Source of the DNA: Danio rerio
Taxonomy: Eukaryota; Chordata; Actinopteri; Cypriniformes; Danionidae
Direction: 5' to 3'
DNA: 64,000 nt
Assembly (NCBI RefSeq): GCF_049306965.1
Contig: NC_133197.1
Location: 9,638,501 to 9,702,500, forward strand
In this document: positions 49,844 to 60,281 of the stretch, one piece after another
Position numbering within the stretch: the first letter of the stretch is position 1
How the letters are laid out: every line of letters starts with the position of its first letter
Made by a program: the position numbers and the translations under genes
Notes under the pieces: generated by a model
What the model was told of the DNA's origin: nothing
Seen by the model: only the letters and a program-made list of their open reading frames with translations
Databases searched by the model: none

Positions 49844-49930
49844 CCTTGCATAATGTAAACTGCTGATGCTAGCGGTTACGTCTTCTTCTCTGAAAAGGTT
49901 GCTAGTAATCCTTTATAGAGTGCACACTGC
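49844..49930 (-). promoter_or_regulatory. Non-coding first exon and promoter region of gene C (predicted)
   Basis: On the minus strand TTATGCAAGG meets the donor GTAAGAAG. The upstream sequence includes TTACGTC-type and GCTAGC words. It matches the position of first exons in genes A, E and F. The start site is not determined. Confidence 0.6.
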
Positions 49931-51240
49931 CACCTGCTGTCACGTAGTGCGAAGTGACTTTTCTCTTAAATTTAGGTAGATGAAACACTTTCTTAAACCA
50001 TTTTGAAGAATGTAAACAATAATAGTAATGTTCCTAACGCATATACTGTTTTCATTTTTAACTTCCATAGCTTCCAAGAATACAAAATAAAAAAAGATCC
50101 ACATATTGTTAAATAATGTTGTGATAGCTATTTAAAGTTGTTATGATTGAATTTCCTTTTGTTACAGATATGAAATAGTTTGACAAGCAAGTTTTTTTTT
50201 GTTTTTTGTTTTTTTTTTGGGGGGGGGGGGGGGGGGGCAGTGACATCACCACATTGAATGATTGACGTAATGTTGGTTTTATATTCGCACATTTGTTCAG
50301 GGACATATTGTGACATGCTCCCTATATTGTTTACCATGGTACTTTGACTATTTGGTCTGAAATACCATGCAAGTATGAGTTGAAAACAACTTTAGCACTG
50401 TGAACAATGTTGCACTGATAGTCATTGGCTGCTAATATGATTTCACTATTAAGAATTTGCAAATAACACTTTTCAGAAATAATATTGAGGAAGTAGATAT
50501 GAATGTGAATATAAAACCAACTTTACCTCAATATTGAAATGGTTTAAACTCCACCTTTGTCCACTTTTTAACTGAATGTAAAAATAGGCTTTATAATTTT
50601 CATTATGTTTAATTTTGTTATGTGTTCTATGAATTGTTATAATTGCAAAAGATTGAACGAATTGTGATTCTGGAACACAAAAAAAAATATTTTTTTAAGC
50701 CAAAAAATCATTAGAACATTAGATAAAGATCCGGTTCCAGTTGGATATTTTTAACTTTTCTACTGTACATATATCCAAACCCTATTTTAGATAAGTAAAA
50801 TGTGCATCAATGAGCACTTCATTTAGACAATTTAAATGTGATTTTCTCAGTATTTAGATTTTTTTTAAACTCATAGATTCCATATTTTTAAATAATTGTA
50901 TCTCTGGCAAATTTTGTCTATTTTTGACAAGCCATACATCAGTGGAAGCTGATTTACTTGGCGTTCAAGTTTTGTGTCAATCTCAATTTTTTTTTTTTTT
51001 TTTTTAAACTGACACCAGGAGGAAAATTAAAAGAATTTAAACACACACATGCACACTTTCATTACAACAAAAACTGTCTCATTACAAACAGAAACCAAGT
51101 AATTATTCTTATTATAAAGTTTTAATGAGAAAATTTCATGTGAAAGCTCAATGTAAAAAACAGTCAGGCAGCCAGGTGGAATGCAAAATAAATAAATAAA
51201 TAAATAGGAAGCAGCTTCATACTGTTTCTACTTGTTTTGC
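49931..51240. other. Intergenic spacer, no gene
   Basis: AT-rich. It holds a T-rich stretch leading into 19 consecutive G residues (50219-50237) and an (AAAT)n run near 51188-51207. No coding signal. Confidence 0.6.
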
Positions 51241-51317
51241 CGTTGTCAGAAAATACAAGGTATGGTTGTGAAGACATACATTTCCTTAAAAGTGCTCGAG
51301 TGTTTTCATGATTGTAC

Positions 51318-53230
51318 TCAACTTTTCAGTAACCGTGGATAAATAAGTTTATCATCCAGAAAAAAAACTGCTGCTGTACAAGGATGAAGGGACAGCGATG
51401 ACGTATACTGGGGCTCGCCATACTGAGAGTAGAGGATTTTGTTATTGCTACTATCAGTAAAAAAAATACTTTTTTTCATCAAAAAAGCAGCTTGAAGATT
51501 TTTCTTTTGACATGATGATTTTCCCCGCCCCTTTCCTCTGTCCTTTCTCCTCAAACTCCTCCACCAGCTCTAAAATAAAAGTTTAAAAAAGGTTTATTTC
51601 CTGTAATTTGTTTATAAATTCTTGCTTGTTCTTATAAAAATCACAGTACTTAGGGTTGAAAAGATGTAGAGACACATATGAACAGTTATCAACAGCAATA
51701 TGTCACTTATCAAAAATATAATAAATCAAACATTAACAATTAAGCTGAATGTTTATCAAACTATATTTGTTTGAAATTTTGTGTAGTTTGTTTAAACATT
51801 TCAGTCTAAGGCTGTTGTTCATGGAAAGTGTCTCATATACCACTTGATACTTGAGGTGTTTGACAGCTCACATTTTATTCTATCTAAACCACTGAATCAC
51901 ATTAACTATTAGATGTGAGCCTGGTACCACAAAACCACCCATAAGTGTCAATTTCTGGCAACTGAGGTTCAAACACATCTGAAGTATGAATATATAAGCT
52001 TTCCAGTGGGTTATACTTTGTCAGGATCAAACAATATTTGGCCTAGATACAACTATTTAAAAACCTGTAATTATCTACTACTACTACTGACGTTGCTACC
52101 ACTGCCATTCTGCATTTACCTGCACAGAAATCAACAGTGTAATTGGATTATAATGCATGTTGCCAGATTGAGGTAAAAAATGCCTTGAGATCTGAAAATT
52201 TTGTCAACTGTGTGAGGTGATGAGCTTCATACAAGATCTGGCAACTTGGCAAACATGGCCAAAAGATGATTTTTCGTAACTAGTTTGGGCAGTAAAAATA
52301 ACAGGAGTTTCCTGAAAGAAATAACGAAACAGGAGGATGGCAGGAGAAGGGTGTGAATAACTAGAGATTCCCGTGAATATGGGAGTGTTGGCAGCTACAC
52401 TATCGGTCAAAAGTTTGGGGCTCTGTGTGATTTTTAAATGTTTTAAAATAAGCTTCTCCTACTCACCAAGGCTGCATTTATTTCATCAAAAATACAGTAC
52501 AAATTGTAAAACTGTGAAATGTTATTGCACTATAAAATAACTGTTCAAATGTAGTTTATTATTTAATTTAATCATTTATTCTAGTGATTTAAAGATGAAT
52601 TTTCAGCTTCATTACTCCAATCTTCAGTCACATGATCCTTCAGAAGTCACTCCAATATTACATATTATTATTATTATTATTATTATTATTGGTAATAGTA
52701 ATAAAGCAAAAATGACTGGAGTAATAATTTCATTTGAAACTACATTCAATAAGTATTAAATATTAAATAAATAAGTATTTAACAATTGAACTTTTTTACA
52801 TTTAATAAATGCTGAATTGATAAAAATAATCATTTTCTAAAATTATTAAATAAAATGAATAATAAAAAAGAAAATTGACCCCAAACTTTTGACCGGTAGT
52901 GTATATCTTTGTTTAATAGTATAATGATTTTTTCATTAAATAAAAATCGATAGTTTTGACCGACACAATGTATTTTTGGTTACCAGTGCTACATATGAAT
53001 GGTTTTGTGAACTAAGATCACATACTTAACCTATATAACCATTACCATCATTAAAAAACTATCAGAAATAAACACCAACCTCTTTGTTACCTTCATGTTT
53101 CATACTGCAGACTCATGTTATTTATGATCTTTTATGAACTACTCCTTTACTTGTAGACTTATGGGAATATTCCAGCACTTATTGGTGAACTGCTGGGGAA
53201 GGAGCTTCACTGAAGGCGGAGAACTATGGA
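51318..53230 (-). pseudogene. Gene D: FiNZ zinc-finger relic without fingers
   Basis: A TTTTAG acceptor at about 51575 on the minus strand is followed by ELVEEFEEKGQRKGAG and IIMSKEKSS, in the position and style of the FiNZ second exon, but no finger follows; the frame runs on as unrelated AT-rich sequence. Upstream, 53080-53125 reads like the first coding exon (MSLQYET) and then meets a stop, ending at GTTGGTG as in A, E and F. The 5' UTR words GGAGCTTCACT and GAGCAGATCT remain at 53200-53260. It is the shell of a fifth cluster member whose finger exon is lost. A MITE sits in its intron. Confidence 0.7.
52396..52903. mobile_element. Tc1/mariner-type MITE
   Basis: Ends TACACTATCGGTCAAAAGTT and AACTTTTGACCGGTAGTGTA are inverse copies with one mismatch, bounded by TA. 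Contains an (ATT)n run near 52665-52690. No transposase. Confidence 0.9.
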
Positions 53231-53560
53231 TCTTCACTGCTCTGCTGTGGGAGCAGATCTGCAGACATAAAAAGTCAATCTAAAATGCATGATTTTTTTG
53301 TTAGGCAGCTTTATCAAGCAGAATCAAACAGCTACTTCATGACTTTTTAGAAAAAAAACTCAAATGATCAAATAATTTACTTTGATAAAAGTAAAATAAC
53401 ACAAAGGACAAAGAATGGACATGGTAATACAAGTTGCTCAAGGCTTTGCCTGGGTTAAGTTTCTCAGGTGAACACAAATGAACTAGTGCAGTTTTTAAAT
53501 GTTCCATATCATTATGACCTTATCTTTCAAGGGGGTTGTAAAATCAGCATAACTCTAGAT

Positions 53561-54066
53561 GTGGGGAAGGGAACCTATGGCTCGGGGGCTCCATCTGTCT
53601 CTCTTCACTAATATTTTAAAGTTTAAAACATTATAACTGTCATTAGAAATCCGTTTGCTATTAAATATACAATTACAATTCCCTTTATATTGTATTTTCT
53701 ACATCAAAATGAATAAAAACTCAGTTTGCAATAAATAGACGTTTCAACCAATGCGCATATGTGGTTGAACTTGAATCGCGACACTAATAAAGGGCAAACA
53801 ACTTACATTTCTATGTACCTCACGCACGTAAATTCAAACAACATTCATAAGAGGCGATGGCAAAAAGAAAATATTTTATAAATAGTCCTTTCTTCATTCA
53901 TTGTGACGCGTCATATTTGTTTATTTTTGAGTTGTGCATGGACATAAATACAGGTTTTGTTTATAAATAAATAAAGGTTTTGTTATATACACACACCCCA
54001 AATGGCTCTTAAAAAATGCATTTGATAAAAAAAAAAAAATTGCTGAAAAAAGGTTCTCGACCCCTG
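53561..54066. mobile_element. hAT-type element 1 (506 bp)
   Basis: Ends GTGGGGAAGGGAACC and GGTTCTCGACCCCTG are imperfect inverse copies. CTCTAGAT lies on both sides (53553-53560 and 54067-54074). A short plus-strand piece near 53858 (MAKRKYF) looks like the start of a hAT transposase, so this is an internally deleted derivative. Confidence 0.88.
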
Positions 54067-54074
54067 CTCTAGAT

Positions 54075-54500
54075 CTGTGGTTCTGTGCACCCCTGAGGAT
54101 CGCTTGGTAATTTCCAAAAATCAAATTCATTTGATTAAACTATTGGAATTACCATAAATTATTAATAACCTACAGAAGAAATAACATTGTAGGTAATAAT
54201 TACACTAAAAAACAGCATACATATAAAAAGCCATCAGCCTTTCGATTTTCTAGTGATTACTAGAGCGATTATGTTATATTAAAGACACAGAAATTGTGTT
54301 AGATGCAGCGCATTGATTTTATGGCACCAGGTTAAACTTTCTGACATCTTTACGGCACTCAAGTTTAAAAGATAAATAGACTTGGGCCTATTGTGTGCTA
54401 GGTTTATATAGATATAACCATCTCAGAGGATATTGCGGGTCGCAAGTCACTGACATTGTTATTTTAGGAGGTCGAGGGCTGAAAAGTCTAGGAAGCCCTG
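54075..54500. mobile_element. hAT-type element 2 sharing a target duplication with element 1
   Basis: Starts CTGTGGTTCTGTGC and ends AGTCTAGGAAGCCCTG, weak inverse copies in the style of hAT ends. It is flanked by CTCTAGAT on the left and CTCTAGAC on the right (54501-54508). Confidence 0.7.
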
Positions 54501-54663
54501 CTCTAGACCATAAAATTTAAATCAATTATTTTTGACAAGTTTTTTTCTTTGATCAGATTTAAGGCTTATCAAACATAACCTGCATTGCTTTACATATTAT
54601 TGGATCTTGTTTGGTGAGAAAGCAGCATCACATCTGAAAGTAAAGGATTCGAACATGAAGTAC

Positions 54664-57113
54664 TTACTGAGATTTCAGGCAGACGTTTTTTGTATGACTG
54701 TAGAGAGTTGATAACTGCGTGAACCTCTTCCCACATATATCGCAGCTATATCGCCTTTCTCCAGTGTGGATCCTCTCATGCATTTTCATATACTCAGCCC
54801 GTTTGAACGTCTTCTCACAGTGTGAACACTTAAAAGGTTTCTCTCCGGTGTGAACTGACTGGTGCACCTTCAGTTCAGAATCTCTAAAGAAAGTCTTTCC
54901 ACACTCGGAGCAAATATGATCCTTTATACCGCTGTGTCTTTTCTGGTGTACTTTTAAAGTGCCCATCTGTCTAAAACCCTTCCCACATAAAGAGCACACA
55001 TAAGGCCTCTCCTGTGTATGAACTTTGAGGTGATCCTTCAGAGCATCTGCCCTAAGAAAATCTTTCCCGCATTGGTCGCAGTTAAAAGGTCTTTCTCTCG
55101 AATGAGTACGCAGATGTACTTTAAAAACACCTGTCTTCACAAAACTCTTCCCACACTGATCACAAGTGTGCAGCTTTACGCCAGTGTGGCTTTTCATGTG
55201 ATCGGAAAGATTCCGCTTTCGTGTGTAACTTCTCCCACATTTCTCACAAGTGAAGGGTTTCTCTCCGGTGTGGATTCTCATGTGGTCACTGAGGATGTGT
55301 TTGAGTTTAAATTTCTTCCCGCACTGATCACACGAGTACGGCCTCTCTCCTGTGTGAATCTTCACATGTTCAATAAGATTTCCTTTGTGTTTGAATCTCT
55401 TGGCACACTGATCGCATGCATAAGGCCTCTCTCCAGTGTGGACTTTCATGTGATCTGTGAGGTTTCCCTTATATGCGAATCTCTTCCCGCACTGATCACA
55501 CGTGTGCGGCTTCTCTCCAGTGTGGATTTTTATGTGCTCTGTAAGGTATCCTTTATGGAGGAAATTCTTCCCACACTGATCGCACGTGAACGGCTTTTCT
55601 CCCGTGTGTATTTTCAAGTGTTTATTAAGGCGTTCTTTTAGCAGAAAACTCTTCCCGCACTGATCACATGTGTACAGCATGTCTACATTGTGAATTTTCA
55701 TGTGTTCATTAAGGTTTGTTTTTAGTGTGAATATCTTATCGCATTGATCACACTCATACGGCTTTGTTCCTCGATGAAACTTCATGTGAAGATTGAGACT
55801 TTGTTCACATGAGAAACTCTTTCCACACTGAGGGCATGTGAAGTGTACTTCAGGTCTGCTTTGGAAAGAGAGACTCGTGGATTTTTGTCCATGTGTGTCC
55901 TGATGTTTCTCTACTGCTTCAAGCTGTTCTCCAGTCTCCCCGTTCTCCTCCATCAGGTCTAAAATGAAAGTGAAACAAAAAGTTAGATTTTTCCTATGCT
56001 GATGTGTTATATGATTAACATTTGGCATCACTTTAGTACTTTAAATTATAGATATTTACATCAGATGGGCTTACCCTGTTGTTGTCTTTTGAAAGGAATC
56101 CGTCAATAGAGCCGCCATTTTAGTACAGGGTAGCGCTCCTTTAAAATGAATGCATGACCAAGGTGAAGAGGAGCACTGTGGCCATCCAGAGCCAGAGATA
56201 TACACATACATCTTTGATTGGGAGTTTTCCCGGTGGTCAGTATGCAAATACTTTTTTAAATTACGAAAATTATCATTTTACATCACTTTTCTATGCCCAT
56301 TGCAGACAAAGAGCATGTGTGCATGAAAATTGTATTATCCTCCCTTCCTGTTAATCTTGATCTAATCCATGTCCTGAAACACAACCCCTTTCCTGCTTTC
56401 ACCTCTAATACTAACGGAAAGAGTGTTTGTGAATAAATCTCCGTTATGAACGGCTTGTTTATTTAGCCAACAATAATACTAATAAGTCAGTTAAAATAAT
56501 AATAGTAAAAATTAATAAAAATAATATGTTTCTGGCACTACAGCATCTTTATTGTCATATTTCATTTACATTGTTTGCTTAATTTATTTTAACAAAACTA
56601 GCATAAGCCTAGTATTTAGTGCAAGTTGGTAATTTGTCTTATTGTGAACGCAGTGAGTGAGTGTATATCATCAATAACGTTACTTGTTTAGCACAAAAGT
56701 TCATAACATACAAAATCATAAAAAGCTAAATCTTACCTATGAAATGTTCGGCCTCTACTTTGTTTTCTTTGTTTGCTCATTACTACAACTGTATGCAGCG
56801 CAAAAGTCCAGCATCTTCACATTGGCACACTGTCCTGACTAGTGCGGTTAAATGACATTTGTCCTGGGAGCACTGTACAAAAGTGGCGGCGCTATTGACG
56901 CATGCCCAGGGTCCTTGTGTGAGTGTAAGTGTATATATATCTATGACTTTAAATAAGCATTTATTGAGATTAATTATGCAGTGCTGTCTGCAAGAATTAC
57001 TTAAAAAATTATTTATGGTCTACAATGTTATAATAAAGCACCTGATATAAACACCAACCTATTAATTCTTCAGCATCTTCATGTTTTATTCTGCAGGATT
57101 CTGGACCATCCAT
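54664..57113 (-). CDS. Zinc-finger gene E: FiNZ-C2H2 protein, 449 aa, 14 fingers
   Basis: Coding exon 1 is 57059-57113 (MDGPESCRIKHEDAEELI, phase 1, donor GTTGGT). Coding exon 2 is 54664-55958 after TTTTAG. Joined, the FiNZ motif reads EDAEELIDLMEENGETGE. Fourteen fingers follow, mostly with perfect TGEKP or TGERP linkers; the last is C2HC and ends VCLKSQ as in gene A. It shares exon 1, the FiNZ part and the first two fingers almost residue for residue with gene F, 5 kb upstream. The fingers then differ, mainly at helix positions -1, 2, 3 and 6, which set DNA specificity, so the pair seems to have diverged in target. Non-coding first exon at 57677-57716. The intron holds a P-element-like remnant. 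Target DNA unknown; a silencing role is inferred from the family. Confidence 0.93.
56101..56900 (-). mobile_element. P-element-like remnant with a THAP-type N-terminus
   Basis: Ends CGTCAATAGAGCCGCCA (left) and TGGCGGCGCTATTGACG (right) are inverse copies over about 29 bp with few mismatches. On the minus strand near the right end, 56735-56812 encodes MLDFCAAYSCSNEQTKKTK, the start of a THAP zinc-binding domain (CxxxxC spacing). One stop and a shift by one base follow, then GRTFH and a donor, AG/GTAAGA. THAP plus an early intron fits the P-type transposases known in zebrafish. The rest of the transposase is absent. No clear target duplication was found. A decayed host THAP gene exon is the alternative, but the inverted ends favour a transposon. 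Confidence 0.65.
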
Positions 57114-57676
57114 GTTGCCAGTGTCCTTTTTACAAACTCTTCTTCACTTTTTGTCTGAGGAAAATAATCCAATATTTATTGGTCAAATATTTTGTGAGAA
57201 ACTTCACAGATGAACTGATAAAAACACAGCAAAATAGGTGTTATCAAACGGATTCGTTCATTAACCTTAATTTACCAAGCCTGTTGCTTCAGTTTATCTA
57301 TCAGCGTTGTTCAAAATGTAGAGTTAACTTTAACATGAATTCACATATTACACGTATTAATATACCTGTGGGCAAGTCTAGATTCAAAGTCAATGGAATA
57401 ATGTTCCCCCGAAGTGTATTCGTATTAAAAACATCAATACAACCATACATGTAAATACATAATTGGTTATGTTGTAAGAAATTCAACATTTGTTACTCAC
57501 ATCGTTATCTGTTTAGCTAAATGTCCGATTCAGTCAGCTGCGCTTGAAAAGAAGAGCAACGACAAGATGAAAACAATACATAAATAACTGCGGAAAATGT
57601 TGCAATCTTGCTGTCAGAAACTGTGACTTTTATCCATTGTGTAAAACATAAAAAAGCTCCGTGAACTGTCGCTTAC

Positions 57677-57760
57677 CTCAGCTCGGAACACAACAGCGCG
57701 TGAAGGCGCCGATGGTGACGTCATCGAGGCGAGACGAAAAAAATCAAAACAGCGCCAATT
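57677..57760 (-). promoter_or_regulatory. First exon and promoter of gene E with CRE
   Basis: A non-coding exon ends CCGAGCTGAG before the donor GTAAGCGACAG. Just upstream lies TGACGTCA (57716-57723), a perfect CREB/ATF site, then AATCAAAACAGCGCC words, all shared with gene F. No TATA box is evident. Confidence 0.75.
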
Positions 57761-57944
57761 GTAGTTTTTTTTTATTTTGTAAAGCTAACTGTAGTTCATA
57801 CATATCCTTAGTTTAGTTCGTGTTAGAACAAAGATCAAATCATATTATTTCTGACTGGATTTACGTACAGTGATTTTGTATTTTGTGATCTTGTCCAGAG
57901 TGTTTATGACAGTAATGATAGAAAGGCTATGACCGCCAACCTGA

Positions 57945-58220
57945 TTTCACCAGGGCATGTGCATTAACGTCTATGTTGATCCTGGAACATCTATTCAGCC
58001 AATCGGAATTAGGGGAAACTTTTACAGTTTATGTTAAGTTTAGGCTAAATTCATTGTTGATAATATTTATTAAATTCACCTAAACTATTATTAATATTTC
58101 TTTGGGATTTGGGGAGTAATTACATTTATTGTTGGGTTTAGGGGTAGGGAATGTATATGGATTACATTTCCAAACAAAACATATGTTCCAGGATCAACAT
58201 AGATGTCAATCCAGGATCGC
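57945..58220. repeat. Duplicated segment X, copy 1
   Basis: Contains inverted GTTGATCCTGGAAC / GTTCCAGGATCAAC ends and GTTGGGTTTAGGGGTAGGGA in the middle. Copy 2 is at 58686-58930. It is probably a MITE that was later duplicated with its flank. Confidence 0.75.
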
Positions 58221-58244
58221 ATTGTTCTTTGCAAAGTTCAATTC

Positions 58245-58545
58245 AATTCATCTTTATTATTTGTATAGCACTTTTGCAATGTAGATTGTGTCAAAGAAGC
58301 AGCTTCACATAGAAAATTAGAGTAAATTAAAACAGTGTAGATCAGTTTTCAGAGTTTAAGTTCAGTTCAGATTAGCTCAGTTCAGTTCAATGTGCTTTAA
58401 TATTCACTGCTGGGGGTCCAAACACTGAAGAGTAATCCATCAATGCAAAGCTCTAAAAGTCCCAAACTATGCAAGCCAATGGCAACAGTGACAAAGGAAA
58501 AAAACTTCACCAATTGGCGAAAGTGAAGGAAAGAAACAGGAAGTG
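58245..58545 (-). repeat. Interspersed repeat (opposite-strand copy of 48690-48915)
   Basis: Starts CAATTCATCTTTATTATTTG, carries GTAGATTGTGTCAAAG and AGCAGCTTCACATAG, and ends in AATTGGCGAAAGTGAAGG. It lies between X copy 1 and Y copy 1. Confidence 0.7.
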
Positions 58546-58561
58546 CAAATACGCCAACACT

Positions 58562-59078
58562 AAAAACATTATTTTAAAGTCTGCTTGGGTGACTATTTCA
58601 TTTGCAAGGTAACATTGGGCAGAACATCATTAACCTTGTCACTACAAAAGGCTTTTACATTATTTAGTCAAATAATACACTGAAATTAATCAGACAATCA
58701 GAATTAAGTGATATGTTTACTATTTATGTTAAATTTAGGCTTACAGATAGATCTATGCACTTCTACATAATTGTTATCCAACTATTATTCCCCTCTGGTT
58801 TTAGGAATAATTTACAGTTATGGTTGGGTTTAGGGGTAGGGAATGGATATGGATTGCATTTTTGAACAAAAAAAGATCGTCCAGGATCGACATAGATGTC
58901 AATTGAGGATCACATCTTACTTGGCAAAAACATGGCGTGTAGTATATGACAACACAAAAACATTACTTTAAAGTTTGCTTGTGTGACACTATCATTTAAG
59001 GTAACCTTGCGCAGAACATCATTAACATTGTCACTACAAATGGCTATTATGTTATTTAGTCAAATAATATACAGAAAT
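58562..59078. repeat. Y-X'-Y' part of a tandem duplication
   Basis: Segment Y (58562-58680) recurs as Y' (58957-59078): both hold CAGAACATCATTAA, TTGTCACTACAAA and TTATTTAGTCAAATAATA. Between them, X' (58686-58930) matches the X copy at 57945-58220. So an X-Y block was duplicated in tandem and the first copy later took a repeat insertion. Confidence 0.8.
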
Positions 59079-59119
59079 CTTATTAAAGTCAACATATTTA
59101 ATAACTTCCAATATAGTGT

Positions 59120-59585
59120 GGGTGTCCCGGTGGCACAGTGGGTAGCACGATCGCCTCACAGCAAGAAGGTTGCTGGTTCGAGCCCCAGCAGGGTCAGTTA
59201 GCATATCTGTGTGGAGTTTGCATATTTTCCCATAGTTGGCATGGGTTTCCTCCAAGTGCTCCGGTTTCCCCCACAGTCCAAAGACATGCACTATAGGTGA
59301 ATTGAATAAACTAAATTGGCTGTGCCGAGTTGTGGAGCCTACACATTTCTCTGTAAATTAATATTATTTTTAAAAAATATATTTACCTCTATTTTTTTCT
59401 CTTATGCTTTCTGTATGATGTTGTGTCCGACTGTGTATTATCAATTGGCCTTTGTACAACTTTTTTCCCTTAAGCTTGGAGGCTTGAAGGGCATCCTCTG
59501 CGTAAAACTTATGCTGGATAAGCTGGCGGTTCATTCCACTGTGGCAACCCCTGAATAATAAAGGGACTAAGCAGAAAAGAAAATA
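59120..59585 (+). mobile_element. DANA-type SINE with replaced core segment
   Basis: Head and first core at 59120-59323, tail at 59483-59585. In place of the expected GT-rich core there is about 160 bases of unrelated AT-rich sequence, either an insertion or a recombined copy. Confidence 0.85.
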
Positions 59586-59856
59586 AATAAATGAATTAAT
59601 ATATGAAGAGTTCATATGCAGAAACCTCTAAAAGCCGTTTGAAATTTCCTTCAAAAACAGAGCATTTTTATGAGGCACCTGTGTTTAGGTTCAGTAACAT
59701 CAAGCTTACGGCAAAGAATACACTCTTTTAAAGGTTTTTCAAATTAAACAACTCAACATAAACATAGGAGTCTGAGATAAATGCTCATTTCCAATGGAAA
59801 TGTCAGACGGCACTTCGAGGTTTTTGCATCTGAACTCATCATATATATGCTCATAT

Positions 59857-59859
<3 letters not shown>

Positions 59860-59895
<36 letters not shown>
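59860..59895. repeat. (AT)n microsatellite
   Basis: Short pure AT run downstream of gene F. Confidence 0.95.
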
Positions 59896-59899
<4 letters not shown>

Positions 59900-60281
59900 G
59901 CTCTAAGAAATAATCAAAACACATGGCACAAATTAAACATTAACATTTATTGTTAAACTTCATATATTACAGCTGATAAAGTCACAATCATGGTATAATT
60001 AGACTAAGAGTCCATAAAGCATTATAATAAAGCATATTACACCTTTTAGGAGGAATAAAAAATTTGAACTGATCTGAACTTCACATTTCAAAAGACTAGA
60101 GTGGAACAACTTACTGTGATTTTAGACATTTGTTTTTTGTATGATTGTTCAGAGAATTTAAGTAAGCAAATTTTTTCCCACATGCAGGACAGGGATGCAC
60201 TTTCACTTTCACATGGATTTTCATGTGATCCCTAAGGTGTCCTTTACGTATAAAACTCTTCCCGCACTGATCACACACGTG

